The notes beneath the pieces were generated by a model. It was not told the DNA's origin, did not search any database, and was given only the letters and a program-made list of their open reading frames with translations. Shown here in pieces: positions 24,719 through 34,987 of a DNA stretch of 64,000 nt. The stretch's first letter is position 1. The number at the start of each line of letters is the position of its first letter. The stretch spans positions 4,774,001 through 4,838,000 of the forward strand of contig CM074763.1 in the NCBI GenBank assembly GCA_037355855.1, given 5' to 3'. Made by a program: the position numbers and the translations under genes. The stretch is from Pseudo-nitzschia pungens (lineage: Eukaryota; Bacillariophyta; Bacillariophyceae; Bacillariales; Bacillariaceae).

Positions 24719-27700
24719 GCCGATCGGACCGCCGAAATTTCAAACGCAATGCTCGGAATACCGTACCGGAACGAAGCTCTCGTTTCTCGCCGCCGTCGTT
24801 GGTTTTGCGGTTCCGTTGGGTTGGGTTTGAATGCTTGGTGGTGATTCGTTTCAATCAATGGAATGCCCAGAGTCGTTTGCGGTTCCAAGTTCAAAAGAGA
24901 ATTTCTCAATCAAATTCGTTCGAATTGTTGCCGGTTGCCCTCATGCCGTAATTACGGTAAACCTTAATTACGGTAAATTGGAAATTGGAAATTTGACGTT
25001 GGACTGCGTCACTTTCATTCCCCTCCCAGAAATTCGCGATGCGCGACGGTACCGTACCGGGTAAGATTACCGGTAATACGGTGCTCCTACGGGTAAGGCT
25101 TACCTTGTACCACAATATCATTATGATGGCATGCCGCGGACAATCGAGGAGTGAGTGAGTCGTCAGTCGTGCACGCAGCGTCGTCGGTCCGTTCGCGCTG
25201 CTGGCATGTACCGTACAGTAAATCTTACATGCTTCTCACTTGTACCGTACGGTAAAATCTTACCGTAATTACTACGCGTCGGTACGACCTAGTACGAGTA
25301 AGGTTTAGTTCTCATACTTTTTCTCATAAGGTTAGAGCTACGTACGGTACTTCATGTCGCGACAGCGAGAAGCTGTGCTGTAAGCCTTTCAAGGTAAACC
25401 TTACGGTAACTTCTTACGACGTCTCCCGGCACAGAAGAACATGCCGAGGAGACGGTGTTCGCACACCCACCGAGAAGAATCAACGAGGAAGAACACTTGC
25501 CTCCAAATACCTCGCACGGAACGAGTACTTGTACGGTAGAAAGAATCTTCTTCCGACGGATCAAAGGAGAAGGAACGAGAAGAATCCGATTTTGGTGGTG
25601 GCGGGGGCGGATCCTCTTCGTTGTTTTGTTTGCTGCTGGTGGTGGTGGTGGTGGTGATGACGAGGAGGATGAGGCACCACGAGGAGGATGAGGATGATGG
25701 ATCAATTTTTTTTCGTTCTTTCTGCTGGTGCTGTCCATGCTCCTTCTTTCTTGATCCTCTTTGCGGAAGAATCGAGACCAACAAAAAAGATGATGCAGCA
25801 GGAGGATGCAACAACAACAACAAGAAGATTCATGGACGCCACGAACCTTGCTTTCAGCAGTACGACGACCAGTATCGAAGCTTTGTTGTGGTTGTTGTTG
25901 TTCTTGTTGTTCTTGTTGTTAGTATTGCTTCTTGTGTCCTCTTTCTTTCGTATCACCAGCAGCAACTATTATAATGTTGGTGGTGATGTCCCTGAAACTG
26001 ATAATAGTTGTTGGGCAAATGGTGACCACTTTTGTTTTGCAAAGCACCATTGAGACAAATGAATGAAGAATGTGCTGCTGCTGGCTGGTGGTGGTAGTGT
26101 CTTTAAAATCTTTTCCCCGTGAATGGTAGTATTGTTGGAAATCCTACTAGAATCGCAAAAGTACTGGCAGCAGTAGTAGTCTGCTAGTACATTATGGTAG
26201 TAGTAGTACTAGCAGAATTGGTCAAACAGGCACCACAACATTCTGCATCATACAGCAAGAATGCATCCACCACACCAGTACTAGCACCTTGCACCATCAA
26301 GAAATTTGTGTTACAATACTAGTACTAGTGTCAGTCAGCAGGTTCAAACAGCAAGTAGTAGTAGTACTAGTAGTGTGGTGGCTCAAAGCAGAATCGAATG
26401 GTGCTCTGCTGGTGGAGGCTAGTATTCATAGTACTACTACTCATGGATCAATTTGTGAAAGGTCCAGCAAAAAGACAGTTTTACTTCTTGTAGCTAGTAC
26501 TCCTACTAGTACTAGTACTACTACTACTAGTACTAGTAGTAGCTGCTGTGTTCTGAATTTACTCACCATCAGCCAGCTGGAATACAATCGTTTGGAGTAC
26601 AGGAGGTACTGCTGGTGTTGCAGTGAGAATGAGGCTGTTAGTTCTTATTCTTGCTTCTTTTTGGTGCTTCTTGTTGTTGTTGTTGTTGTTGTTGTTGTTG
26701 CAGCTGGTGTTCTTGTTCTTGTTGCTGTCGTTTGGCACGGTCACCACTAGTAGTACCACCGCCAGCAGCAGAGGAGGAGGTACTACTACTAGCATTTTCT
26801 TATTCTTGTTGCTGTCACGTTGATATTGTTGTTGACACTCAGTGAGGCTTAGTATTTGTACCACCAGAACTTCAATGGACATAAAAGAAAAAGCAGGCGC
26901 TGGTGGTGGTTATGCAAAAGGTTACTACGATTACACACGGAACCCCCCCCCAATTCGAGTGTGAAAGAGAGTTGTGTTTCGGCACCGCCGGATCCTTCCT
27001 TCGTCTGTGTCTTCCGGAGCCGTCCCAGACCGCTTCACGATTTGTTGCAGTTGATAATAGCCTGAGCGAAGGGCTACAATAGCCTCGGGAACAAGTAAGA
27101 CGTGGTTTGAAGACTGGCACGACGGTCACCAGGTTGGAGTGGACAAAGCCACAATTATGAATCAATGAATACGATGGTACTTATCAAAGTAGGCTTAATT
27201 GTCTAAGTCGTGCATGATAATTTGGCTCTAAAAAAGAGTTGTTTCTCGAACACCACTGCGTCCTGCCGAATTTACATTACCAAGAAAGTCCTTCGTAGCA
27301 CATTGAATAACCGATTCCTCTGTCTTGCTAGATCTTGTTGATATTCTCAATTCGGTCTTAAAACAATAAAATAATAATAGCCTCTAACGAGGTTGTCTTG
27401 CTTGTGTGAAAGTTTCTGTGACCATACCAAACGTGGTACTTTTTGTCACTCGTTTTGAACTCTGTACCAAGCATTCTCACGTAGAACGTACAGCAATGAC
27501 CACCATTTGTCACCGACAGTCCTTGCCTTTTTCCCAAACGATGACAGCCAATTTTCAATAATTGTAATTATCACTGCAAAACATCCGGAAGACCGCCCAT
27601 CGCTGCCTCACAAATTTGCAAAGCGCATTTTAATTCGATTTCGATCCACACCCAGGGTTGCAAGTAGATTACTTCCAACCTCCAATCCTCACAAAAACAA

Positions 27701-27819
27701 CTCGACACCACAACGCACGATACATTCTTTCGTCTTCACTATTCTGAAAAGCTTTCACAAAAAGCAAGAAATACACACATCCATTCCATACCGAGAACAA
27801 AACAAACAATATTTCCAGG
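24719..27819. other. Gene-poor, repeat-dense intergenic region
   Basis: About 3.1 kb. 24950-25420 is rich in TACGGTA/GTAAGGTTAC words. 25600-26900 consists largely of ttg, tactag, agtagt and gatgag trinucleotide tracts that create open frames of up to 153 codons with Cys-, Leu- or Ser-run translations. None of these resembles a protein. 26900-27819 is ordinary AT-rich sequence and holds the promoter of the next gene. Confidence 0.55.
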
Positions 27820-29130
27820 ATGCAGTCCTTGTCGTCTTATGTATACGATTCCGAACCAACCAAAGTTTGGGGTCAGAAAGAAGAAAAACAACCAGATAAT
27901 TACGTCTCCAAAGCGCAGTGCGGCTCCCTCGAAGAATTCATCAGATCGTTGCAAGCACAAGACGCGAAAGACAAGGCCAAAAATGATGATGCCAAAGACG
28001 ATGTAACTCGTGAAACCACCTGTGCCACCACCTGTGCCACTACCGTTCCAGCCGTAGCGGAGTCATCGTGTTCCGAAACGGACGATTCCGGTGATGATTC
28101 CGGGTGGTCTACCGGTTCGGATGATTCGGATTCGAGCGTCTCGGACAGCGACTCCAACTCTTCCGGTTCTTCCAGTTCGTACAGTTCTTCCGATTCGAGC
28201 GAAGACGATTCCACGGAGACCTCGGCCTCGCGAGATTCCCAGCAACGCCCGAGCGCGAGCTTGTTCAAATCCGCGCCAAAGCCCGCGGAAAAGAAAGCAA
28301 CCAATGCCAGCAACCGAATGATCCGAAGCAGCAACCCATCTAGTTCTGCCTCCGTTTCTTCCGATGATTCGAGCGAAGATGACTCCACAGAATCCTCGGC
28401 CTCGCGATCTTCTCAGCAACGCCCGAGCGCGAGCTTGTTCAAATCCGCGCCAAAGCCCGCGGAAAAGAAAGCAACCAATGCCAGCAACCGAATGATCCGA
28501 AGCAGCTACCCATCTAGTTCTGCCTCCGTTTCTTCCGATGATTCGAGCGAAGATGACTCCACAGAATCCTCGACCTCGCGATCTTCTCAGCAACGCCCGA
28601 GCGCGAGCTTGTTCAAGTCCGCGCCAAAGCCCGTAGCAAAGGCCAAGCCCGTATCAAAGCCGAAGCCCGTAGAAAAGCCAAAGCCCGTAGAAAAGCCAAA
28701 GCCCGTAGAAAAGCAAAAGCCCACCGTAAAGAAAATAACACCTAACAAAAACAACCAAAAAATCGTCCGAGCCAGCAGCAACAACCAAGTGGTTCGCCGA
28801 AAGTCAGAAAAGGTTTCGGTCCCCTCTACGAGCGCGAAGAAAAAGTCGTCGGTCCCTTCTACCAGTACGAGGACGAAGTTCGCGACACAGCCTTCGACAC
28901 GCCCCACAAAAACCCTGCACATGTCTCTTGATTTCTCGAATTCTCCCGATTCCGACTTGAACATGTCTCTCGATCTGTCAAAAGCTCGAAAGAAATACGG
29001 AGATTCGATCAACGTTGCTGATTTCGGTGCCAGAGCTTTCAACCGCCCAGACGTGTGGGTAGGTGGCAGCGCCCGAAATGAGCCGGTAAGACGCAGCTGG
29101 AGGCCCAAAAACCCAGCTGATCTCATGTGA
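27820..29130 (+). CDS. Ser-rich protein with 58-residue tandem repeats, 436 aa
   Basis: Starts at the ATG at 27820 in a Tyr/Trp-containing N-terminus (LSSYVYDSEPTKVWGQKEEK). A Ser/Asp stretch follows, then about 2.5 copies of a 58-residue repeat of the form EDDSTESSAS..QQRPSASLFKSAPKP..KKATNASNRMIRSS (DNA period 174 bp). Next come KPVEKPKP repeats and a basic Ser/Thr segment with two MSLDxS motifs. The last 60 residues are conserved-looking (KYGDSINVADFGARAFNRPD, then SWRPKNPADLM). No domain is recognised. Long acidic/Ser blocks alternating with Lys/Pro blocks are typical of phosphorylated scaffold or silica-associated proteins, but no signal peptide is present, so a cytosolic or nuclear role is more likely. 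Copies 2 and 3 differ at only a few bases. Confidence 0.75.
   Translation: MQSLSSYVYDSEPTKVWGQKEEKQPDNYVSKAQCGSLEEFIRSLQAQDAKDKAKNDDAKDDVTRETTCATTCATTVPAVAESSCSETDDSGDDSGWSTGSDDSDSSVSDSDSNSSGSSSSYSSSDSSEDDSTETSASRDSQQRPSASLFKSAPKPAEKKATNASNRMIRSSNPSSSASVSSDDSSEDDSTESSASRSSQQRPSASLFKSAPKPAEKKATNASNRMIRSSYPSSSASVSSDDSSEDDSTESSTSRSSQQRPSASLFKSAPKPVAKAKPVSKPKPVEKPKPVEKPKPVEKQKPTVKKITPNKNNQKIVRASSNNQVVRRKSEKVSVPSTSAKKKSSVPSTSTRTKFATQPSTRPTKTLHMSLDFSNSPDSDLNMSLDLSKARKKYGDSINVADFGARAFNRPDVWVGGSARNEPVRRSWRPKNPADLM
28187..28618 (+). repeat. 174-bp in-frame tandem repeat (about 2.5 copies)
   Basis: The copies begin around 28187, 28361 and 28535. Period 174 bp equals 58 codons, so the reading frame is kept. 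Copies 2 and 3 are nearly identical at the DNA level, including synonymous positions, which points to recent duplication or gene conversion. Confidence 0.85.
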
Positions 29131-29640
29131 GGTTGCATCACAATGAAGGATGTCACGTGACCAAAGAATTTCGTCCCCACTCTGGGTTTGGTTCCGAGTG
29201 AAAATACTTCCCCTTTAAAAGATATACATGCAGGGACCTTGTCTTGCATTTGTTTAGAAAGATAGAACTGCGATCAGCTCTTCCCAACGACAACAGAAAC
29301 CGAAAAATTAGTAATAATAAACTTGTATGATACCATTATTAAAAATTATTTCAACTACCAACAATCAAAATAATTATAGACTAAAGATACCGCAATGTGA
29401 AAGTCGTTGTGTAGAACCAGATTCGAATATTCACCTTGTGTGACAATATTGAGCGGGTGTGTGTAATGCATGCCAACTAGTACGTGTAGTTTCTTTCTAT
29501 TCTTCACAAAGTCCATGTCGTCGAGAGAACCAACAGTCTGCTGCCCAGTCCATAGAGTGCGGAACAACGCTCCGATGCATCACTCGACGGGGAAACCGGC
29601 TCGGTCCCGCAATCACTTCTAAAAAAAATTAGGGTCTTAG
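29131..29640. other. Intergenic with a possible transposase relic
   Basis: No gene called. On the minus strand near 29484-29515 the sequence AAGAATAGAAAGAAACTACA is shared with the pogo-like transposase (near 1687-1710), and the translation KNRKKLH agrees. The match is short, so it may be a decayed copy or chance. Confidence 0.4.
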
Positions 29641-30378
29641 TTACATCGACATTTTTTTCATCTCGTCGCGAATGTGGGTGATGGGCATGGCCAGGTTCCC
29701 GGCGGTTTTCATTTGCCTGCCCTTCTCGGTAGACGCCAAGATGTTGGGATTGGCAATCTTGTTCGAATGGTCCTCGTTTTTGTAGGGAGTGAACGTGATT
29801 GGTGCCGCGAGATCCTCTCCACTCTTCGCGGCTTGACCAACTTCCGACCGTTTCAGTCGATCCTGATTGGCAACATAATTGGAGTGATCCTCGTTTTTGT
29901 AGGGGGTGAAGGTGATGGGCGCCGCGAGATCCTCGCCGCTCTTGGCAGCCAAGCCAATCTCGGACTGGCGCAGTCGGGCTTGATTGGCAACATAATTGGA
30001 GTGATCCTCGTTTTTGTAGGGAGTAAAGGTGATGGGCGCCGCGAGATCCTCGCCGCTCTTGGCAGCCAAGCCAACCTCGGACCTTTTCAATCGATCTTGA
30101 TTAGCGACTTTGTTGGAATGGTCCTCGTTTTTATAGGGAGTGAAAGTAATGGGCGCCGCGAGATCCTCACCGCTCTTTGCGGCTTGGCCAACTTCCGACC
30201 GTTTCAGTCGATCTTGATTGGCAACTTTGTTGGAATGATCCTGGTTTTTGAACGGGGTAAAAGTAATCGGTGCGGCCAGGTTTCCGCTGGTCTTCATCGC
30301 ATCGGCCCTGCCGGTCTTCTTGAGCTTGACCCCACCTTTGGCCCAGGATGGCTTTTCCCAGAGACCGTCATCCGACAT
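29641..30378 (-). CDS. 39-residue tandem-repeat protein, 245 aa
   Basis: Begins LWEKPSWAKGGVKLKKTG (residues 6-23), then five copies of a 39-residue unit and a partial sixth. The LAAPITFTP core recurs at residues 34, 73, 112, 151 and 190 and ends as LAMPITHI at 229. Each unit reads LAAPITFTPYKNEDHSN, then VANQDRLKRSE, then a GxAAKSGED linker. The protein is basic, soluble and lacks a signal peptide or membrane segment. The invariant ITFTPYKNEDHSN and WEKPxWAK elements look like binding modules. I do not recognise a named family. Units 2-5 are more alike than units 1 and 6, as expected from internal duplication. Confidence 0.8.
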   Translation of the reverse strand: MSDDGLWEKPSWAKGGVKLKKTGRADAMKTSGNLAAPITFTPFKNQDHSNKVANQDRLKRSEVGQAAKSGEDLAAPITFTPYKNEDHSNKVANQDRLKRSEVGLAAKSGEDLAAPITFTPYKNEDHSNYVANQARLRQSEIGLAAKSGEDLAAPITFTPYKNEDHSNYVANQDRLKRSEVGQAAKSGEDLAAPITFTPYKNEDHSNKIANPNILASTEKGRQMKTAGNLAMPITHIRDEMKKMSM

Positions 30379-31651
30379 GTTATTTTTGCTTGTAAGTTGT
30401 TACGTTTTCCGAGTGTAGTATAAATAAATATATAATAGTTGTGGGACGAAAGCTTGATGGCACAGTTTCAGCCCCGGAGATGGTGTTGTGACACTTCGAT
30501 TTGCTTAGTTTTCGTCCCTCAACCAAACAGTAAATCAATCGAAGGGATATGAGGAGAGAGGCTAGACTTCGTTTTTCTATGCTCGATGCTCAACTTTCAG
30601 CGCGTCAATTCTTGCATATAACAATGTCGTGACGGTGGCTTATTGTTGATGAAACAAGGTTCAACTGCATCAAGGTTCGAGTAATTATGGTGGGAAGACT
30701 GAGACATCAACCAACATTAGCGATAGTACCGTACCGGTTTAACCAGTAACCTTAGGAGCTCTTGGCCGAGCACCTTGTTCCAATTTTCGTATGTGAAGTA
30801 AGTAACCTTATGTTTTAAAGCTCGTAAAGTTTTTGACAAGCCCTCGGTCGACTTACTTCTCTAATTATTTTTCGTTCTCACTTATGGTTTGTGCGGAAGT
30901 CATCACGTCGAAGAGCCCGTCAGTCTTGAGGAATCTTGAGACGAGTGAGTCTTTTGAACTGGACATCATCGTCGTCCCCGAAAATCCGACACCAACCTAT
31001 TACTGGCAAGGTTACTGGTAATTTACCGTAAGGGGTCGACATGACTCAAAACACAATTCGACTGCATCGACCTCGATGATGTCCCTCCATGGATGGGTCG
31101 GTCAGTACCTCCATCACGGGACTTCTTCAGTACCGGTACGTGTTCGGATCCCTACGGTAAGGTTAACCTTAACCTTACAACGTAAAAAAGACGTTTGTTG
31201 GGAAAAAATTCCATTCCCGCTTGGATTGAGCATGCCATGCGTGTTGGGCACGCACACCAACCCGTTTTGGATTCGTGCGTGCATGCATGCTTTTGTGTCG
31301 CTCTTTCTTTCGACTTTCGACGATACCAGCTGTTTCTGAATCAATCCTGTGTCTCATTCCTGACGGATCGGAACGCTGCCGTTGGTTCGAAGTTCGAAGG
31401 ACCGCGGTGCGACGAAATTCGCTTCGATTGAGCATCTAGAATCAATCAATCAACAATCAATCAAAATGCTGTGCATCTAGAAAAAAAGCGCTAGAAAGTT
31501 AGTTCATTGCCTCCCGCTCCGGATATCTTCTGCTCGACCAGAACTACCGTACGTGCGAAAGAAGAGAAACGACACCGAGAGCCATTTTTCGATTTCGAGG
31601 TAAATCAATCAATCCACCCCGGTGAGGTTCCGAACGCGAAGAGACACGAAA
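30379..31651. other. Intergenic between divergent genes
   Basis: Divergent promoter region. Contains GTAAC/GGTTAAC-type words near 30730-30810 and 31120-31180. No gene with plausible composition was found. The ATG at 31622 lies in frame with the next gene but precedes a cleaner signal-peptide start at 31652. Confidence 0.5.
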
Positions 31652-32520
31652 ATGCCGTCGCGCCGTTTTGGATTTTGTTCGATGCTGCGGCGGGCGGTCG
31701 CCCTTCTAGCGGTGCTCGTGATTTCGTCCCCCCGTTGTTGGTCCGCCGACGCCTTCATCGTCGGCGCGTTCAAGCGGGTCGAGAAAGATTTTCGATCGCT
31801 GACGAGACGGGTAACGGCCCGCCACATATTGGTCCCCGACGAAGAGATCGCCATGGCGCTGAAGCGGAAAATACGGGACGAGTGCGTCACCAAGGACCTG
31901 TGGGTGATCGACGTCTTCGAAGAGGCCGCCAGGAAATACTCGAGAGACGAAACGACGAATTTTCGAGGAGGCCTGATCGGCGAACTCGTTCCCCAGGGTA
32001 AGGCCGGAAAATGATCGACACGGGCGCGATCCGCGGACCGTCCGGGTCCGGATCCGCGGAGGAGTTTCGTCGAGATAGATGGGTCGGAACGGAACGGAAT
32101 GGATCTCCCGTTTCTAACAACCGCGTTGTTCGTTTCGTTTCGTTTCGTTTCGTTTCGTTTCGTTTCGTTTCGTTTTGTTTCGTTTCGTTTCACCGCGCAG
32201 GATACTGTCGGAGTCCGGAACTCGATCGATTGCAATTCTCGGTAGCCCTCGGCGAAATCGTCGGCCCGTTGGAAACGGACTTTGGCTTTCACCTGCTTTT
32301 GGTGTCGGAGCGGACGAACTGTCCGCAACTGGACGGGGATAAGACCCGAATGATGCGGACCCGAGGGGACGATGTGTTTGGCACGCTCGCGGAAGGAAGC
32401 CAAGCGGGAAGAGTGAACGCCGGGGAATTGATCGCGGATCAGGTGAAATTCTGGTGCTTCGCATTCCTCGCGGGCGGCATCCTGGCCGAACTGTCCGAAC
32501 GGTTGGTCTCCGGTCTCTAG
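31652..32520 (+). CDS. Plastid-targeted parvulin-type peptidyl-prolyl isomerase
   Basis: Model: join(31652..31997, 32201..32520), 221 aa. Donor GTAAGG at 31998 and acceptor CGCAG at 32200 join VPQ-GYCRSP in frame. The N-terminus is a signal peptide (MLRRAVALLAVLVISS) ending SADAF-IVGAF, an ASAF-like plastid presequence. The PpiC/rotamase domain follows (about 50-160): TARHILVPDEEIAM, EEAARKYSRDETTNFRGGLI, ELVPQG, LQFSVALGEIVGPLETDFGF and HLLLVSERT. The pattern HILV...G.LG...VG.V.T.FG.H is typical of parvulins. After the domain comes a linker and a hydrophobic C-terminus (FWCFAFLAGGILAELSERL) that may be a membrane anchor, an unusual addition. It would catalyse proline cis-trans isomerisation during folding in the plastid or its membranes. 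The intron carries a cgttt array. Confidence 0.88.
32131..32190 (+). repeat. (cgttt)12 microsatellite in the parvulin intron
   Basis: Twelve pentamer units (one variant, tgttt) lie just before the polypyrimidine tract and the CGCAG acceptor at 32200. The array supplies the T-rich tract used for splicing. Confidence 0.9.
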
Positions 32521-32675
32521 ACGAGTTCGGCCCCCATCGATCTACTTTTGTTTATTTTAATTCATTCATTTGAAAACGCAAATCTGGATGGTTGCTTGCG
32601 CTACGGGGCCAATATTATTAGTATTAGTAGTAGTATTAGTAGTAGTATACAGTGCGTTCCGCTCGCGTCGCGACC

Positions 32676-34100
32676 CTAATAATCCAGCAGCAGGTTCATT
32701 TCGTCGATGCTCACTTCGATGTTGCCCATTCCCGTCAGCGACCTCGCCTGCGACGATTCCGTGGAATACTCGATCTCGGGTTCCGGAAGCGCGACGTTCG
32801 CCTTGACCTCCAGCTTGAGATTGCCGCCCGACCCGTCCAGGGGCAATCGCTTCCATATCGTGAATCCCTCCACCACGTCGATGGGCGTCAGGCGCTCGGT
32901 CCGGAATCCCACCTTCGCGTAGGCCTGGAAGGTCTGCAGGTTGATGGTCGCCCGGAGCCGCAGCCGCGTGACCAGGTCCTCGACGCCGCCCACGCCCATC
33001 TGCCAGGATTTCGTCAGCTGCAGCTCCCTGTTCCCCGAGAGGGTGATCTTTCCCCCGATGATGTCGTCCTCCCACGAGGATTTGAACTGCCAGATGCCCT
33101 GCTGGGTGTTGTAATCTGCCCCGAAACGAACGATGGTCTTGAGGGGCCGGAAGGTTTTGCGGAGCTTGAGCGTGGTGCACGGTTCGATGCGGCACACGAT
33201 TTTCGGCAGGGATTGCAGCTTGGGATCGACGTTGACCCTCCACCAATTCTGGGCGTTCCGCAGTATCGCCGGCTTTTGTTGTTGTTGCTTTCGTCTTCGT
33301 TGCTGCTGTTGCTGCTGCTGCGACACGGGCACGAATGGCGCGCGCCCCGATCTGGAAAATGCGTATCCTCCTCCTTCGTTGTTGTTGTTGAAGTTGTTGT
33401 AACCTCCGCTGGAAATGGACGAGATCGATTTTCGTCGTTCGCGATAGCGTTCCATGCGCCTGAAAAAGTCGTCCTCGTCCTCGTTTGGATCGTCGTCCCG
33501 GTCGTCACCGCCAAAATCGTATCCATCGGCATCGGAATCATCGTAGGAGTATCCGCTGCCGAACGGATCATCCTCATTGTTGTTGTTGCTGTTGCTGTTG
33601 TTGTTGCTGTTGTTTCCGGACCCAACGCACGGAGCCGACTCGAACAAAGAGAACTCTCGACCAAACCCGAACATCGAGGATCCGCGACGACGCGACGACG
33701 CGGCGGGTTTCTTTCCGCGATCGCGGATCGCATCATCGTCGTCGGCGTCGTCGTCCCGGCCGGCACCGAAGGGGTCTCCGCGCATGGTGTTCGAAAGCGG
33801 ATCGGAAAAGCGTCGGTTCGATGCGATGCGGGAATTCGCATCGGGTCGTTCCGCAACCGCCGCGACGGGCACGAATGCGAATGCGAATGCGAATGCGAAT
33901 GCGAATGTCGCGACGATGGACCCCAGAAAAAACGCGAGCGTCGAGACGGCGTGCCTCCGGATCGGAAAGCGGGGGACACCGCGTCGACGAGGGACGGATC
34001 CTCGGTGTCGTCGGACGCGATTGCTGTCGCAACTCGAGCCCGCGGTACCGGTGCCCGCGCCCGATCGAAACGAAGTCGGAGGGCCTTCGATTGTCGTCAT
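32676..34100 (-). CDS. Membrane-anchored beta-rich protein, 474 aa
   Basis: Starts at the ATG at 34100. Basic N-terminus, then a hydrophobic segment (about 51-82) partly built from an AF dipeptide repeat encoded by a 6-bp repeat. Residues 85-260 are disordered with Asn, Asp and Gln runs. From about 275 a compact domain starts: NAQNWWRVNVDPKLQSLPKI, RIEPCTTLKLRKTFRPLKTI, then VRFGADYNTQQGIWQFKSSW and several alternating beta-strand patterns to the end. The C-terminal domain looks like a conserved beta-sheet or beta-barrel domain found in algae and plants, but I cannot name it with confidence. Its 3' end faces the parvulin gene 155 bp away (convergent). Plastid or envelope location is possible but unproven. 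Confidence 0.75.
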   Translation of the reverse strand: MTTIEGPPTSFRSGAGTGTAGSSCDSNRVRRHRGSVPRRRGVPRFPIRRHAVSTLAFFLGSIVATFAFAFAFAFAFVPVAAVAERPDANSRIASNRRFSDPLSNTMRGDPFGAGRDDDADDDDAIRDRGKKPAASSRRRGSSMFGFGREFSLFESAPCVGSGNNSNNNSNSNNNNEDDPFGSGYSYDDSDADGYDFGGDDRDDDPNEDEDDFFRRMERYRERRKSISSISSGGYNNFNNNNEGGGYAFSRSGRAPFVPVSQQQQQQQRRRKQQQQKPAILRNAQNWWRVNVDPKLQSLPKIVCRIEPCTTLKLRKTFRPLKTIVRFGADYNTQQGIWQFKSSWEDDIIGGKITLSGNRELQLTKSWQMGVGGVEDLVTRLRLRATINLQTFQAYAKVGFRTERLTPIDVVEGFTIWKRLPLDGSGGNLKLEVKANVALPEPEIEYSTESSQARSLTGMGNIEVSIDEMNLLLDY

Positions 34101-34714
34101 GCTGCTTTGTTGGAATTGTTGTTGCTGGATGTGATGAATGAATGAATGAATGAATCTTTGGGTCGGCTCGGATTGAGCATTACAATGGCGAGGTACTCTC
34201 GTGAATTTGCACGCACCGTGCTCTCATCGATCCGCCGTGCCGTTGCCGCGTTAGAACGATGATCCGATCCGAGAGTAAACACGAAACATGCCGTTCCGAA
34301 GAAGTAAGATTACCTTCCAGGTTCCAGCTTCCAACAAGCAAAAAAAACATGACACGGTTCCTGGTAATAAAATTACGCAACAGACACGGCGCGAAATACG
34401 GTAAGATCTTACGGTACGAGTACATACTGTTAAAAGTTTTTTAATTACAAGTACTTCTCGGGTTGAATTGGTTGGGATTGTTGATTTGTGCAACCTCCAA
34501 ACGAACCGATCTTGAGAAGGGAATGAAACATTGAAACATTGGATCCCGGATATCTATAGTAGATAGTATACATACAAAAAGTAGGGTAATCTGAGGCTAC
34601 CCTACGGTAAGGTTATCTGGTGGCCTGGTACGTAGCGCTCCGATTGTCGCGGGAGCGGGAAACCGAGGATTTTGGATTTTCACTCATTCGATGATTCATT
34701 CATTCATTCATCTG
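34101..34714. other. Intergenic
   Basis: Holds aatg/attc tetranucleotide tracts (34136-34150 and 34690-34712) and the palindromic word GTAAGATCTTAC near 34402. No gene seen. The retrotransposon insertion site follows. Confidence 0.5.
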
Positions 34715-34718
34715 TCCT

Positions 34719-34966
34719 TGAACTACGCTGATTGTAAAATTGTGTGCTATTGAGTTTTAGAACCAAAAGGACTCAATTGAGAAACTTGTAGGTTCGATGA
34801 ATTTATCTATTCGTGAAAATACTTAAGAAGACCGACTTCGTCTAGCTAACGGTCGGAATTGTATCAGAACTTCAAGGAGAAGAGAGATCAATTCATATGA
34901 TTGAATAATGACTGATACTCGTGAATGAATCAGTGAGTCATGAATCGAGTGTCTGTGCGTTGTTCA
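34719..34966 (-). repeat. LTR (3' LTR of the minus-strand element), 248 bp
   Basis: Begins TGAACTACG and ends TTGTTCA in plus orientation, with short terminal inverted repeats TGAAC/GTTCA. It is identical to the other LTR except for an extra GCTA in TCTAGCTAACGG and T versus C in CATATGATT/CATACGATT. Confidence 0.95.
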
Positions 34967-34987
34967 GTCTTCCACACCAAGGAAATC

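Noticed and set aside
25600..26900. Several open frames of 60-153 codons with Leu-, Cys- or Ser-rich translations
   Set aside because: All are products of ttg, tactag and agtagt tracts, overlap on both strands and show no domain.
32652..34145. 497-codon plus-strand frame
   Set aside because: Antisense to the 474-aa gene; the minus strand has the coherent hydrophobic segment and beta-rich domain.
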